64,000 bases of DNA from Triticum aestivum (Eukaryota; Streptophyta; Magnoliopsida; Poales; Poaceae): the NCBI RefSeq assembly GCF_018294505.1, contig NC_057809.1:509045914-509109913 (forward strand), in the 5' to 3' direction. The translations under genes were made by a program, and so were the position numbers. Positions 34,374 to 47,064 of this stretch are shown here, one piece after another. Numbering within the stretch: the stretch's first letter is position 1; each line of letters begins with the position of its first letter. The notes beneath the pieces are model-generated. The model ran no database searches. It was not told the DNA's origin and saw nothing but the letters and a program-made list of their open reading frames with translations.

Positions 34374-36499
34374 ACTCTGCTGCCATGAGGGAAGCCGGAA
34401 AAAAAGAGATAAGTCGCTCTAGCTTGTTGTGCGGCTAGGCAAGACACGTTTCAACGCTTTAATGGGTGCAGTGTCAGCAGATGGAGACGGGGAACGTAGC
34501 TCTGGAGTTGATGACCTCGCTTGCAATGAACCACCATCCCAGGTGCTTGCTTTAACTTCGCGGTGTCATATGTGGTTGCATGTTCCATATGGTGTCTAGC
34601 TTCTATTCGAAAGGCCGAAGTCGATAAGATAAGGAAAGATATTTTTTTACATGAACCACCATCCCGTGAGCACCAGAAGACAAATGGCTAGTCAGGGCAT
34701 TGGCCGAGCCAGTGATAAGCCTAGCAAAGATAGGCATCACCTGGAAGCCAACTAAAAAGCTGCGATGGTGGCGAAGCAGCCCGCCTCCCACCAGGCTCTC
34801 AGGTCCTAGATGATCATGCTCACCACTCCAGCCAGATGTCTAGCTTGTATTGCTTCCAATTTGGTTAAATTGCATCTGCTTAGCTTACACATTATACCTT
34901 TGATATGACATGCCTTTCTGTTTTTGGTACATACTAGTACAACTGTGTATTAACCATGTTCTTACATCAAACTAATGTTCTTGTGTATCCCTCATCAATC
35001 ACTTATGACGAGGCAGGCAGGCAAGGGGACTACTCCTCATTTAAAGAATGCAGCGTCAGCCTCCCGACATGATTCTCAAGAAACAGAAATGCTACATGAA
35101 GATAGTGAACATAGCTCTGTAGTTGATTACAGCATTTCCCCTACACTAGCATCGTAGGTGCTTGCTCTAACTTGGCAGCGTGATATGTGGTTGCATGTTG
35201 CATATGGTGTCCAGATTGTAATTCTTCCAATCTGGTTAAACTGCATGTGCTAGTCTGCTTAGCTTATACATTATACCTATTAATGTGACATGCCTTCCTA
35301 TATTTAGTACATAGTACATCTGTCTATTAAGCATGTCCTTACATAAAACTATTATTTTTTTGTATCTCGCATCAATCAACATGATGAGACACCTTTAGTA
35401 TATGCAGTGCGATATTAGTTGCATCTTTCATATGATTTATAGCATGCACTGCTTCTAATTTGTTGAAATTCCATTTATGATGGGACGCTTTTAACTTGGC
35501 AGAGTCATATTGGTTGCATCTTTCATGTGGTGTCTAGCTTGCATTGCTTCTTATTTGTTGGAATGCTTTCTGCTTAGTTTACACAAACAGTTGCGAACAT
35601 GCCATGCCATCCTATTTTTCGTACATATTCCATCCTGGTATCATGTGTTTGACTTACATCAAAGTAGTGATTGTCAGTATCATGCATGAATGAGTTCTGA
35701 AGAGGCAATTTTATTTCTTTTTCTTGTCGGTTTTACTTGACAATTCAAAACCAATAAAGCGGAAGGAAGTTAGCAAGGCAGCGGATAAAGGTGCTCCTTC
35801 CGAACGGAGGGCCTCTACAGTTTCTACTCCTCCACACCCCAAGATGATTTCCAAGACAACACATGCATAGACACTCAACAAAGTTGTGTTTATGATGAGC
35901 ACGTCTCCCCTAGTGCAGCATCACCGGTGCTCCCTCTAACTTGGCACTGTTATATGTGGTTGCATGTTATGTGTGATGTCTAGCTTGTATTGCTTCTAAT
36001 TTTGTTGAATTCCATCTGCTTACTTTACACATTATACTTGAGTAAGACACGTGTTCCTGTTTCTAGAACATACAATATCTGTCTATCACACCATGTTCTT
36101 ACATCATATTACTACTGTTGTGTAACCTGCAACAATCACTTATCATAAGACATGTTTGACTTCGGAGTGTGATATAGGTTACATCTCACATTCTTTTCTA
36201 GCTTGTACTACTAATTTGTTGAAATGGCACTTATGACGAGACAGTTTTAACTTGGTAGAGTGATATTAGTTGCATCTTTCATATGGTGTCTAGCTTTCAT
36301 TGCTTCTAATTTATTGAAATGCTTTCTTCTTAGTTTACACATCATAGTTCTGGTTATCTCTTTCGTCCTGTTTTTCATACATATTACATCCTCCTATCAT
36401 GTGGTTGTCTAACATCAAAGTTCAGTTCGTCTGCATCACGCATCAATTTGTTCTGAAGAAATAAATTTTTATTCGTTTTTCTTGTCGGCTTGACTTAAC
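34374..36499 (+). repeat. Amplified exon-intron modules of the second CACTA gene
   Basis: Intron-like blocks starting 'gtgcttgct/gtgctccct' plus 'taacttggca' or a variant occur at 34552, 35158 and 35930. All continue with 'gtggttgcatgtt', 'tgtctagcttgtattgcttc' and 'cagcttacacattatac'-like phrases. Each is preceded by an exon-like stretch rich in Ser/Asp/Glu codons that ends in a G before GT. Sub-blocks ('ttgcatctttcatatggtgt') are duplicated again within units. The pattern is tandem growth of intron plus exon, 0.6-0.77 kb per unit. Confidence 0.6.
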
Positions 36500-37531
36500 A
36501 TGGCACAGAGAAAGAGGAAGAAACACAGAATGGCAGGGAATGAGAAGCGGATGAATCCTGCAGATTCTGCTGGTACTGATGGTGCAATAGACGGTCAAAG
36601 TCCAGCAGAAAAGTCTACAAACACCGCATCCCATGCTACACGAGTTGCAAAAAAAGACAAACAGAAACAAATAGCTGCCACCAAACAAGCAGAGACAGCC
36701 CTAGTTCTTGCAACACCTACCACAATACTACCAGCTGCACGACGTACTCGTGCGTCAACTGAGCTAGCAACACGTTCCCAAGCTCCCTTGACACCTGACA
36801 CTACTTCCCAAGCACTCTTGACACAAGACGAGTTGGCAATATCAGATGAACCTTGTGAGCTTCAACAGCAAGAAGGTAGTTGCTGGAGTCAAGTTACAGT
36901 TGCATGCTTCTTTATATGTAGTCTCACAGTTTGATGTACACTAACACTTCCTATGTTTGTTGTTGGACTAGCACCTAGGCGCAAGAGGAAACAAACATCA
37001 AGGATAATGCTCGATAGGTTAACTAAATCTAGAGGAGGAAGAATGGAGATCCGTTTTGAGGCAGGTTTAAAAAGGCCACGTGATGCTACAGAGTCAGCCA
37101 AGTTAGTATCAGAGGCAACGGTTGCTGTTAGGTGTCATGTACGTATCCACCCAACATGGATTCAGTACAGGAATGACAAAGGAGAAACCCAGTTCAACAC
37201 CTTCCTCGACCATTTATCTGTAAGTATGTTTATGTATGGAAACTAGTAATATCGTCTTGCTCTGTCCAATACTTTCTAGGTTGCTGATAATGAGACTCCC
37301 ATAATTTTCAACAGATGAGGTTCAAGTTGGATAGCCAAGATGATGCAACCAGACAAGCTTGCACCCATGTTTTCAAGTCTGCTCTGCAATAGTATCGGTA
37401 TAACTTGAGGAAAACTCACTTTGAAGGCAAGGCTAATAGTGAACTTGCCCAAACATCTCCAGTGGAAAATATATCTGATGAAGACTGGAGAGGCCTCATT
37501 AAACACTGGTCCGATCCGAAGTATCAGGTAC

Positions 37532-37587
<56 letters not shown>

Positions 37588-38847
37588 ATCATATCACATG
37601 TTGAAGTCCTATTTACGCATGTGCCATACAAATCTATCTTCTTGTAGGTGAACTATTCAAAGAACAAGGCCAACCGTACGAAAGTGAAATTCCAACAGAC
37701 GACAGGATCTCGTACCTATATTGCACACTGCGAGGCTCTTGTAATTAGCTACTGTTTCACTCTTTTTGTTGTACCATATTATCAGATCTATATTAACTTG
37801 TTCCAAATGCAGAGGAAAGCCCGCAAGGACCAAAAAGTACCTGAACCAAATGCTGTGGAAATCTTCAAGGACTGTCACACCAGCAAGAAGAAGGGCATGA
37901 CTACACCAGTCAAAGCCGCTGTTGTAAGTCCTTAATCCTCATGCCTTTTAACTACTACTTACTCTGACTTGTGCCTTGAACTGCATGGTTTGCAGCCAAT
38001 GTCTATTGCTCTTTTCAATTTTATACACAATTGTCTTAGCGTATCATTGCACCTTACAAGGTTTAAAAGAGAGGAGTGATGTTCCTTTCATCTTGACCCG
38101 TAATCTAGTTCCGTGCTGGACTTGCCCACACAACGTTACAATTTCCTGTTTGTCTGTTCTTAGTTGTTTTGTGATATGAATGACGTCATACTATGATTAC
38201 CGTATTATAAACTTCGTCTCTTCATCCTTAGCCCTCAATACAATGTGAAGAAATAGACAATACATTAGCAATGGTACATGGTCATATGTTTGGAACCTGG
38301 TTTTATTATGTACTTTGCAATAAAATACAACTAATATTTTACATGGGTTCACCAGAATAAGTTCTATATATAGACCAAAGCTATTTTGTTTGGTTTTGCT
38401 GCCTCCTTAATATCTTCTGTTCTGGTACTACTAATGTAAAACCTCAACTTTTCAGCGAGCTATGGAAAAAATGGTGGAACCGCCACCTTCTGAAGGTGGC
38501 GAGGCAACTATAACCGCAATGCAGCTCTTGCTGTAGTGGGTCAGTACCTATCCACTAACAGTGCCAAAAGCACGTTCCTGCGTAATACTGGGTTGGTTGT
38601 TAAGTCAATATCGTCCAAACAGCCTCATGATCAAGATATGCAAGCTCAAAGCAATGTTGTATCTGCGCTCCAGACACAAGTCCATTCCCTAACAGAGACC
38701 CTTTGTGAAACAAGGAGAAACATTGCTCAATGTCATCAAGATATGCATGGTTTTGAAACCAGACTATCAGACATTTGCTATGTTGTTCAGGAGCCTAGGG
38801 GAAATGAAGGCGAGGGTTATGGTGCTCCATCGGACAATACAGCATGA
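36500..38847 (+). pseudogene. Second CACTA gene (Transposase_24, En/Spm type), broken
   Basis: Exons with clean splice sites: 36500-36875, 36972-37219, 37315-37527, 37648-37740, 37813-37923, and 38456 onward. The product is the TNPA-like partner that usually binds subterminal repeats. Exon 1 is basic and low complexity. The conserved core reads 'RIHPTWIQYRN', 'ISDEDWRGLIKHWSDPKYQ', 'KNKANRTKVKFQQTTGSRTY' and 'AVEIFKDCHTSKKKGM'. Two lesions are visible: an in-frame TAG at 37390-37392 inside the third exon, and a frame change near 38500-38535, after which 'STFLRNTGL' continues to the stop at 38847 with a coiled-coil tail. An unusual splice could bypass the frame change but not easily the TAG. 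It is transcribed away from the transposase gene. Confidence 0.8.
37533..37583. repeat. (TA)n microsatellite in an intron
   Basis: About 25 TA units, starting just after the donor at 37528. Likely polymorphic. Confidence 0.95.
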
Positions 38848-39169
38848 AAACGTAACAGTCAGGTCAAATGAACTGAGCTTCTGAACTTCTGGTGGTGCAT
38901 TTATCTGCTAGACTGTTAAGTTTTATGCCAACCTTCCTTTTGTTATATAGTTGTAATTTGTTTTGGTGCGATACAAAATGTATTCTTAATGTGCAGCCAC
39001 CGCCTGAAGAAAACAGCAAGCCATTTTTGTATAGTGTAGGGTGTTCCCTATATTTGCACTGGTGGCGATCTTTGATGCCGAGTGGATGTAATCTGTGCAA
39101 TCGCCTTAATAGCCTAGTGTTAGTTTCGACCTTATTTATTTCCTAGTCTTCTTTTTCCCTGGTTTTCTA
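38848..39169. other. 3' region of the second CACTA gene
   Basis: Non-coding, moderately AT-rich. No clear repeat. Confidence 0.4.
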
Positions 39170-40140
39170 GTGGCCGCAACTACCATGGGCCGTATACGGG
39201 CCGTAGGATCCATGGGTCACCTACCGGCCGTCGATAAATGGGCATGTAATCGGTGGGCCTCGGGCCGTCGGATAAATGTGTCTACATGGGCCATAATCGG
39301 GCGTAATTGGTATCGGCCCAGCACGGTAACAGGCTGTAGGATAGCAAAGGCTTAATTCTGTCACAGGCATAACGGGTCGTTAATGGGCCAGAATATAGGA
39401 CGGGCTGGAAACGGGGCAACGGGTTAACAGGCCAGAAACGGGCCAACTCTTGCCATTGGCCGATTTTGGCCCATTAGGGTAACAGGCCAGTAAGGGGCTG
39501 ACTCTTGCCATGGGCCGAATTTGGACCATTAGTGGAACAGGCCAGTAACGGGCTGGAAGTAATCGAAGGCCGAAAAGGAGCCCAAGAACGTATGGGCCGT
39601 CAATAGGCCGAAAGCTAACACGGGCTGGAAACGGCCCATGTAAATCACGGGCCGTTAACGGGTATAAAGAAAATTACTGTTCATTATGGGCTAGACTCAC
39701 CGTGGGCCTGTAATGGGCCGAAAGATACGAAGGCCTCATATGGGCCGAAAGACGTCGTGGGCCATACATGGGCCGAAAGTGAAATGGGCTGGTATTATAT
39801 TCGATGACCCACATGACATTGTTGGGCCGATTTCCTTTAGGGCCTAACGGGCCGTGAGTTAATGTGCCGTAAAATGGGCTATTTGCGAAGAGACCGTTAA
39901 CAGGCTTTTCATGGGCCAGCCCGTTAACTTTTGACCAAGTCAAACGGGCCGGCTTTGTAAGCTAAATGGGCCACTGTTGGGCCGTGCCACGTGTTGACAT
40001 ATCATAGGCGCCTATCTAACCCACTGACGAGCTGACACGTGTTTCGTCCGGCCAATAAGAATTTTACACGTGGAAATTTCCCATTGGTCGGGGCTGTTAA
40101 CGGGTTATCGGATCCAAAACCCGACCTGATAGCTTAATGA
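39170..40140. repeat. Right subterminal array of GGGCC-type motifs
   Basis: 'gggccg', 'atgggcc', 'cgggcc' and 'taacgggcc' recur every 10-25 bases on both strands. Nothing like it is present at the left end, so the two arms differ. The motif spacing suggests a protein-binding array. Confidence 0.85.
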
Positions 40141-40391
40141 CGTTCCGTTATGGTGGATTCCACGTGTTGGTCACCCTTGACGAAAGCACTTCTATGACGC
40201 GTGATTTATCGTCATGGAAGTGGACACTTCCATGATGATAATTTTGGTAAAGTCATGGAACACTTCTACGACAGCACAGGTATGACTATCTTGATTCTAT
40301 CATAAATTTGTCATGGATGTACATGCATGACAAAAAAAGCGACCTACTGTGACAAACACGTATCATCACGGAAGTGTATTTTTTTGTAGTG
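40141..40391. repeat. CACTA right terminal inverted repeat and subterminal region
   Basis: It ends ...GTGTATTTTTTTGTAGTG at 40391. 'tcatggaagtg', 'cttccatgatgata' and 'acacttctacgac' mirror motifs of the left end. Confidence 0.9.
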
Positions 40392-41937
40392 TGAAGAGGA
40401 AAGGGTGATGCAGCAGAGTAGCGTAAGTATTTCCCTCAGTTTTTGAGAACCAAGGTATCAATCCAGTAGGAGGCTACGCGCGAGTCCCACGCACCTGCAC
40501 AAAACAAATAAATCCTCACAACCAACGCGATAAGGGGTTGTCAATCCCTACACGGCCACTTACGAGAGTGAGATCTGATAGATATGATAAGATAATATTT
40601 TTGGTATTTTTATGATAAAGATGCAAAGTAAAATAAAAACAATGAAAATAACTAAGTATTGGAAGATTAATATGATGAAGATAGACCCAGGGGCCATAGG
40701 TTTCACTAGTGGATTCTCTCGAGAGCATAGATATTTACGGTGGGTGAATGAATTACTGTTGAGCAATTGACAGAATTGAGCATAGTTATGAGAATATCTA
40801 GGTATGATCATGTATATAGGCATCACGTCCAAGACAAGTAGACCGACTCCAACCTGCATCTACTACTATTACTCCACACGTCGACCGCTATCCAACATGC
40901 ATCTAGAGTATTAAGTTCATAAGAACAGAGTAACGCTTTAAGCAAGATGACATGATGTAGAGGGATAAATTCATGCAATATGATAAAAACCCCATCTTGT
41001 TATCCTCAATGGCACCAATACAATACGTGCCTTGCTGCCCCTACTGTCACTAGGAAAGGACACCGCAAGATTGAACCCAAAGATAAGCACTTCTCCCATT
41101 GCAAGAAAGATCAATCTAGTAGGCCAAACCAAACTGATAATTTGAAGAGACTTGCAAAGATAACCAATCATACATAAAAGAATTCAGAGAAGATTCATAT
41201 ATTGTTCATAGATAAACTTGATCATAAACCCACAATTCATCGGTCTCAACAAACACACTGCAAAAAGAAGATTACATCGAATAGGTCTCCACAAGAGAGG
41301 GGGAGAACTTTGTATTGAGATCCAAAAAGAGAGAAGAAGCCATCTAGCTAATAACTATGGACCCGAAGGTCTGAGGTAAACTACTCACACTTCATCGGAG
41401 AGGCTATGGTGTTGTTGTAGAAGCCCTCCGTGATCGATGCCCCCTCCGGCGGAGCTCCGGAACAGGCCCCAAGATGGGATCTTGTGGATACAGAAAGTTG
41501 CGATGGTGGAATTAGGGTTTTGGATCCATATCTGATCATTTGGGGGTACGTAGGTATATATAGGAGGAAGAAGTACGTCGGTGGAGCAACAGAGGGCCCA
41601 CGAGGGTGGGGGATGCACCTGGGGGGGGGGGGGGGTAGGCGCGCCCCCTACCTCGTGGCTTCCCTGTTGGTTGCTTGACGTAGGGTCCAAGTCTCTTGGA
41701 TCATGTTCGGTGAGAAAATCATGTTCCCGAATGTTTCATTCCGTTTGGACTCCGTTTGATATTCCTTTTCTTCGGAACCCTAAAATAGGCAAAAACAGCA
41801 ATTCTGGGCTGGGCCTCCGGTTAATAGGTTAGTCCCAAAAATAATATAAAGTGGATAACAAAGCCCAATAATGTCCAAAAAAGTAGATAATATAGCATGG
41901 AGCAATAAAAAATTATAGATACATTGGAGACGTATCA
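40392..41937 (-). repeat. 3' LTR of the Athila-like element (main part)
   Basis: It starts TGATACGTCTCC at 41937 (minus strand) and is cut by the CACTA insertion at 40391; the last 37 bases are at 11859-11823. A TATA box (TATATATA) lies at about 41555-41562. It matches 47095-48642 closely, with scattered single-base changes and a long G-run (41621-41634) that is shorter in the other LTR. Confidence 0.9.
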
Positions 41938-44741
41938 GCATCCCCAAGCTTAATTCCTGCTCGTCCTCGAGTAGGTAAATGATAAAAACAGAATTTTTAT
42001 GTGGAATGCTACTAGGCATAATTTCAATGTAATTCTTCTTAATTGTGGCATGAATATTCAGATGCAAAGATTCAAGATAAAGGTTTAATATTGACATAGA
42101 AATAATAATACTTCAAGCATACTAACTAAGCAATTATGTCTTCTCAAAATAACATGGCCAAAGAAAGTTATCCCTACAAAATCATATAGTCTGGCTATGC
42201 TCCATCTTCACCACATAAAGTATTTAAATCATGCACAACCCCGATGACAAGCCAAGCAATTGTTTCATACTTTTAATGTTGTCAAACTTTTTCAATCTTC
42301 ATGCAATACATGAGCGTGAGCCATGTACATAGCACTATAGGTGGTATAGAATGGTGGTTGTGGAGAAGACAAAAAGGGAGAAGATAGTCTCACATCAACT
42401 AGGCATATCAATGGGCTATGGAGATGCCCATCAATAGATATCAATGTGAGTGAGCAGGGATTGCCATGCAACGGATGCACTAGAGCTATAAGTGTATGAA
42501 AGCTCAACAAAAGAAACTAAGTGGGTGTGCATCCAACTCGCTTGCTCACGAAGACCTAGGGCATTTTGAGGAAGCCCATCATTGGAATATACAAGCCAAG
42601 TTCTATAAAGAAAGATTCCCACTAGTATATGAAAGTGACAGCATAGGAGACTCAATATCATGAAGATCATGGTGCTACTTTGAAGCACAAGTGTGGTAAA
42701 AGGATAGTAGCATTGTCCCTTCTCTTTTTTCCCTCATTTTTTTATTTGGGCCTTTTCTCCTTTTTATGGCCTCTTTTTTTTCATCCGGAGTCTCATCCCG
42801 ACTTATGGGGGAATCATAGTCTCCATCATCCTTTCCTCACTGGACAATGCTCTAATAATGATGATCATCACACTTTTATTTACTTACAACTCATCAATTA
42901 CAACTCGATACTTAGAACAAAATATGACTCTATGTGAATGCCTCCGGCGGTGTACCAGGATATGCAATGACTCATGAGTGACATGTATGAAAGAATTATG
43001 AACGGTGGCTTTGCCACAAATACGATGTAGACTACATGATCATGCAAAGCAATATGACAATGATGGAGCGTGTCATGATAAACGAAACGGTGGAAAGTTG
43101 CATGTCAATATATTTCGGAATGGCTGTGGAAATGCCATGATAGGTAGGTATGGTGGCTATCTTGAGGAAGATATATGGTGGGTGTATGATACCGGCGAAA
43201 GGTGTGCGGTATTAGAGAGGCTAGCAATGATGGAAGGGTGAGAGTGCGTATAATCCATGGACTCAACATTATTCATAAAGAACTCACATACTTACTGCAA
43301 AAACCTACAAGTTATCAAAGCAAAGTACTACGCGCATGCTCCTAGGGGGATAGATTGGTAGGAAAAGACCATCGCTCGTCCCCGGCCGGCACTCATAAGG
43401 AGGACAATCAATAAATGCATCATGCTCCGACTTCATAACATAACTGTTCACCATACGTGCATGCTACGGGGATCACAAACTTCAACAAAAGCATTTCTCA
43501 AATTCACAACTACTCAACTAGCACGACTCTAATATCACCATCTCCATATCTCAAAACAATTATCAAGTTTCAAACTTCACATAGTATTCAACACACTCAT
43601 AAGAAAATTTTATTAATCTTGAATACCTAGCATATTAGGATTATTTAAGAAAATTACCATGCTATTTAAGACTCTCAAAATAATATAAGTGAAGCATGAG
43701 AGATCAATATTTTCTATAAAACAAATCCACCACCGTGCTCTAAAAGATATAAGTGAAGTACTAGAGCAAAACTATATAACTCAAAAAATATAAGTGAAGC
43801 ACATAGAGTATTCTAATAATTTACGAATCATGTGTGTCTCTCTCAAAAGGTGTGTACAGAAAATATGATTGTGGTAAACTAACAAATAAAGACTCAAATC
43901 ATACAAGACGCTCCAAGCAAAACACATATCATGTGGTGAATAAAAATATAGCCCCAAGTAAAGTTACCGATAGAAGTAGACGAAAGAGGGGATGTCTTCC
44001 GGGGCATCCCCAAGCTTTGGCTTTTAGGTGTCCTTAGATTATCTTGTGAGTGCCATGGGCATCCCCAAGCTTAGGCTCTTGCCACTCCTTGTTCCATAAT
44101 CCATCAAATCTTTACCCAAAACTTGAAAACTTCACAACACAAAACTTAAAGAAGAAAATCTCGTGAACTCCGTTAGCGAAAGAAAACAAAAGACCACTTC
44201 AAGGTACTGTAATGAAATCATTCTTTACTTATATTGGTGTTAAACCTACTGTATTCCAACTTCTCTATGGTTTATAAACTATTTTACTAGCCATAGATTC
44301 ATCAACATAAGCAAACGACACACGAAAAACAGAATCTGTCAAAAACAGAACAGTCTGTAGTAATCTGTAGCTAGCGCAAGATCAAGAACCCCAAAAATTC
44401 TAAAATAAATTTCTGGACGTGAGGAATTTATTTATTAATCATATTCAAAAAGAATTAACTAAATATCACTTTACAAATAAAAATGGCAGCAGTTCTCGTG
44501 AGCGCTAAAGTTTCTATTTTTTACAGCAAGATTAACAAGACTTTCCCCAAGTCTTCCCAACGGTTCTACTTGGCACAAACACTAATTAAACACAAAAAAC
44601 ACAACCAAAAGAGAGGATAGATAAATTATTTATTTATTACTAAACAGGAGCAAAAAGCAAGGAATAAAAATAAAATTGGGTTGCCTCCCAACAAGCGCTA
44701 TCGTTTAACGCCCCTAGCTAGGCATAAAAAGCAAGGATAGA
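41938..44741 (-). other. Non-coding 3' half of the Athila-like element with PPT
   Basis: The purine tract AAGCTTGGGGATGC abuts the 3' LTR (41951-41938). 'catccccaagctt' phrases recur at 44005 and 44058. No RT, RNase H, integrase or envelope-like frame is present in these 2.8 kb. Short ORFs (for example 43005-43241) are not recognisable. Confidence 0.7.
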
Positions 44742-46824
44742 TCTAAGTATTGCCATCTTTGGTAGGCAATCCATAAGTGGCTCTCATAATAGATTCATAA
44801 GGTAATTTAATTTTCTTTCTAGGAAAGTGTTCCATGCCTTTCCTTAACGGAAATTGGAATCTAATATTTTCTTCCTTCATATCAATAATTAAAACCAATC
44901 GTTCTAAGGAAAGGTCTACCAAGAATAATAGGACATGAAGGATTGCAATCTATATCAAGAACGATAAAATCTACGGGCACATAATTCCTATTTGTAACAA
45001 TAAGAACATCATTAATTCTTCCCATAGGTTTCTTAATAGTGAAATCCGCAAGGTGCAAGTTTAGAGATCAATCATCAAAATCACGGAAACCTAACAAATC
45101 ACACAAAGTCTTTGGAATCGTGGAAACACTAACACCCAAATCACACAAAGCATAGCATTCATGATCTTTAATTTTAATTTTAAAAGTAGGTTCCCACTCA
45201 TCATAAAGTTTTCTAGGGATAGAAACTTCCAACTCAAATTTTTCTTCATAAGATTGCATCAAAGCATCAATGATATGTTTAGTAAAAGCTTTATTTTGGC
45301 TATAAGCATGAGGAGAATTTAGCACGGATTGCAACAAGGAAATACAATCTATCAAAGAGCAATTATCATAATTAAATTCCTTGAAATCCAAAATAGTGGG
45401 TTCATCAATATTTAAAGTTTTGATCTCTTCAATCCCACTTTTATCAATTTTAGCATCAAGATCTAAAGACACTTAATTCTTAGAACGTCGTCTAGGTAAA
45501 GGTGGATCATATTCAGTCCCATAATTATCAAGATTCATATTGCAAAACAAATATTTAATAGGGGACACATCAATAACTTTTAAATCTTCATCTTTATTAT
45601 CATGGAAACTAGAGGAACACACTCTTATAAAGGAATCTTTCTTAGCACGTATTCTAGCGGTTCTTTCTTTGAACTCATCAATGGAAATTCTCATTGCTTT
45701 GAGGGACTCATTGATATCATGCTTAGGTGGAATAGATCTAAGTTTCAAAGAATCAACATCAAGAGAAATTCTATCAACGTTCCTAGCCAACTCATCAATC
45801 TTAAGCAATTTTTATTCAATCAAAGCATTGAAATTCTTTTGCGAAGTAATAAATTATTTAATATTAGATTAAAAATCAGAGGGCATATTATTATAATTTA
45901 CATAAGAATTGTTCTAGGAATTACCATAATTATTAGAGGGATTACTAGGATACGACCTAGGATTAAAGTTTCCTCTATACGCGTTGTTACCAGAATTATT
46001 CCTACCAAAAAATTCACATCCAAAGATTCATTATTATTCTCAATCAAAGTAGACAAAGGCATATCATTAGGATCAGAAGAAACACTTTTATTAGCAAATA
46101 ATTTCATAAGTTCATCCATCTTCCCACTCAAAACATTAATTTCTTCTATCGCGTGCACTTTCTTATTAGTAGATCTTTCAGTGTGCCATTGAAAATAATT
46201 AACCATAATATTATCTAGGAGTTTAGTTGCTTCTCCTAAAGTGATTTTCATAAAAGTGCCTCCAGCGGCCGAATCTAAAAGATTTCTAGAAGCAAAATTC
46301 AATCCGGCATAAAATTTTTGTATGATCATCCACAAATTCAACCCATGCGTAGGGCAATTACGTATCATTAATTTCATCCTCTCCCAAGCTTGTGCAACAT
46401 GTTCATGATCAAGTTGTTTAAAATTCATAATATCGTTTCTAAGAGAGTTGATCTTGGCGGGAGGAAAATACTTAGAGATAAAAGCATCTTTGCACTTATT
46501 CCATGAATCAATACTATTTTTAGGCAAAGACGTAAACCAAGCTTTAGCATGATCTCTAAGAGAAAAAGGAAATAGCTTCAATTTAACAATATCATTATCC
46601 ACATCTTACTTCTTTTGCATAACACACAAATCAACGAAGCTATTTAGATGAGTAGCGGCATCTTCACTAGGAAGGCCGGAGAATGGATATTTCATGACAA
46701 GATTCAGCAAAGCAGCATTAATTTCACAAGATTCAACATCAGTAAGAGGAGCAATCGGAGTGCTAATAAAATCATTGTTGTTGGTATTGGTAAAGTCACA
46801 CAATTTAGTATTATCTTGAGCCAT
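44742..46824 (-). pseudogene. gag-protease of the Athila-like element
   Basis: ATG 46824 ('MAQDNTKLCDF') opens gag. The frame is broken by a TAA just before 46606 and resumes in the same frame with the capsid core 'FPFSLRDHAKAWFTSLP', 'FISKYFPPAKINSLRND' and 'NYFQWHTERS'. A frameshift follows near 46030. The downstream frames (45808-45473 and 45472-45068) lead to the protease active site 'CDLGVSVSTIPK', the Athila form of D-[ST]-G. After one TGA (45068) the frame runs on through 'IILGRPFLRT' to about 44742. Pol after protease is absent, so this element relied on others for reverse transcription. Confidence 0.8.
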
Positions 46825-47036
46825 CGTGACAAGCAAGCAATCCAACACACAAGCAAACGAGGAACGGGCAAATAAAATGGCAAATAGAGAAGGAGAGGGA
46901 GGATAGAGAGAGAGGGCGAATAAAACGGCAAGGGTGAAGTGGGGGAGAGGAAAACGAGAGGCAAATGGCAAATAATGTAATGCGGGAGATAAGGGTATGC
47001 GATGGGTACTTGGTATGTTGACTTTTGCGTACACCT
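46825..47036 (-). other. 5' leader of the Athila-like element
   Basis: Pyrimidine-rich on the minus strand, between PBS and gag start. An upstream open frame (to 47034) is present but starts without a recognisable domain. Confidence 0.5.
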
Positions 47037-47053
47037 CCCCGGCAACGGCGCCA
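47037..47053 (-). other. Primer binding site, tRNA-Asp type
   Basis: TGGCGCCGTTGCCGGGG on the minus strand, 11 bases after the LTR. It is complementary to the 3' end of plant tRNA-Asp, the usual Athila primer. Confidence 0.85.
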
Positions 47054-47064
47054 GAAATCCTTCT

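Larger units (their letters stand above)
11860..40391 (-). mobile_element. CACTA (DTC) transposon, 28,532 bp, target duplication TGA
   Basis: Both ends read CACTACAAAAAAA inward, and the match continues imperfectly over 26 bases (11 of the next 13). TGA is duplicated at 11857-11859 and 40392-40394. The uninterrupted LTR copy reads 'cccttgaagagg' at 47095-47106, which is the empty site. Subterminal motifs such as 'cttctatgacg' occur at both ends. Inside are a TNPD-type transposase (minus, taken as the orientation), a broken Transposase_24-type gene (plus), a GRF zinc-finger gene, a 31-residue-repeat gene and many smaller insertions. The two transposase genes point away from each other with about 15 kb between them. 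Confidence 0.93.

Noticed and set aside
42680..43241. Short ORFs in the 3' half of the Athila-like element as envelope-like genes
   Set aside because: Too short, no membrane or signal pattern that is convincing, AT-rich background.
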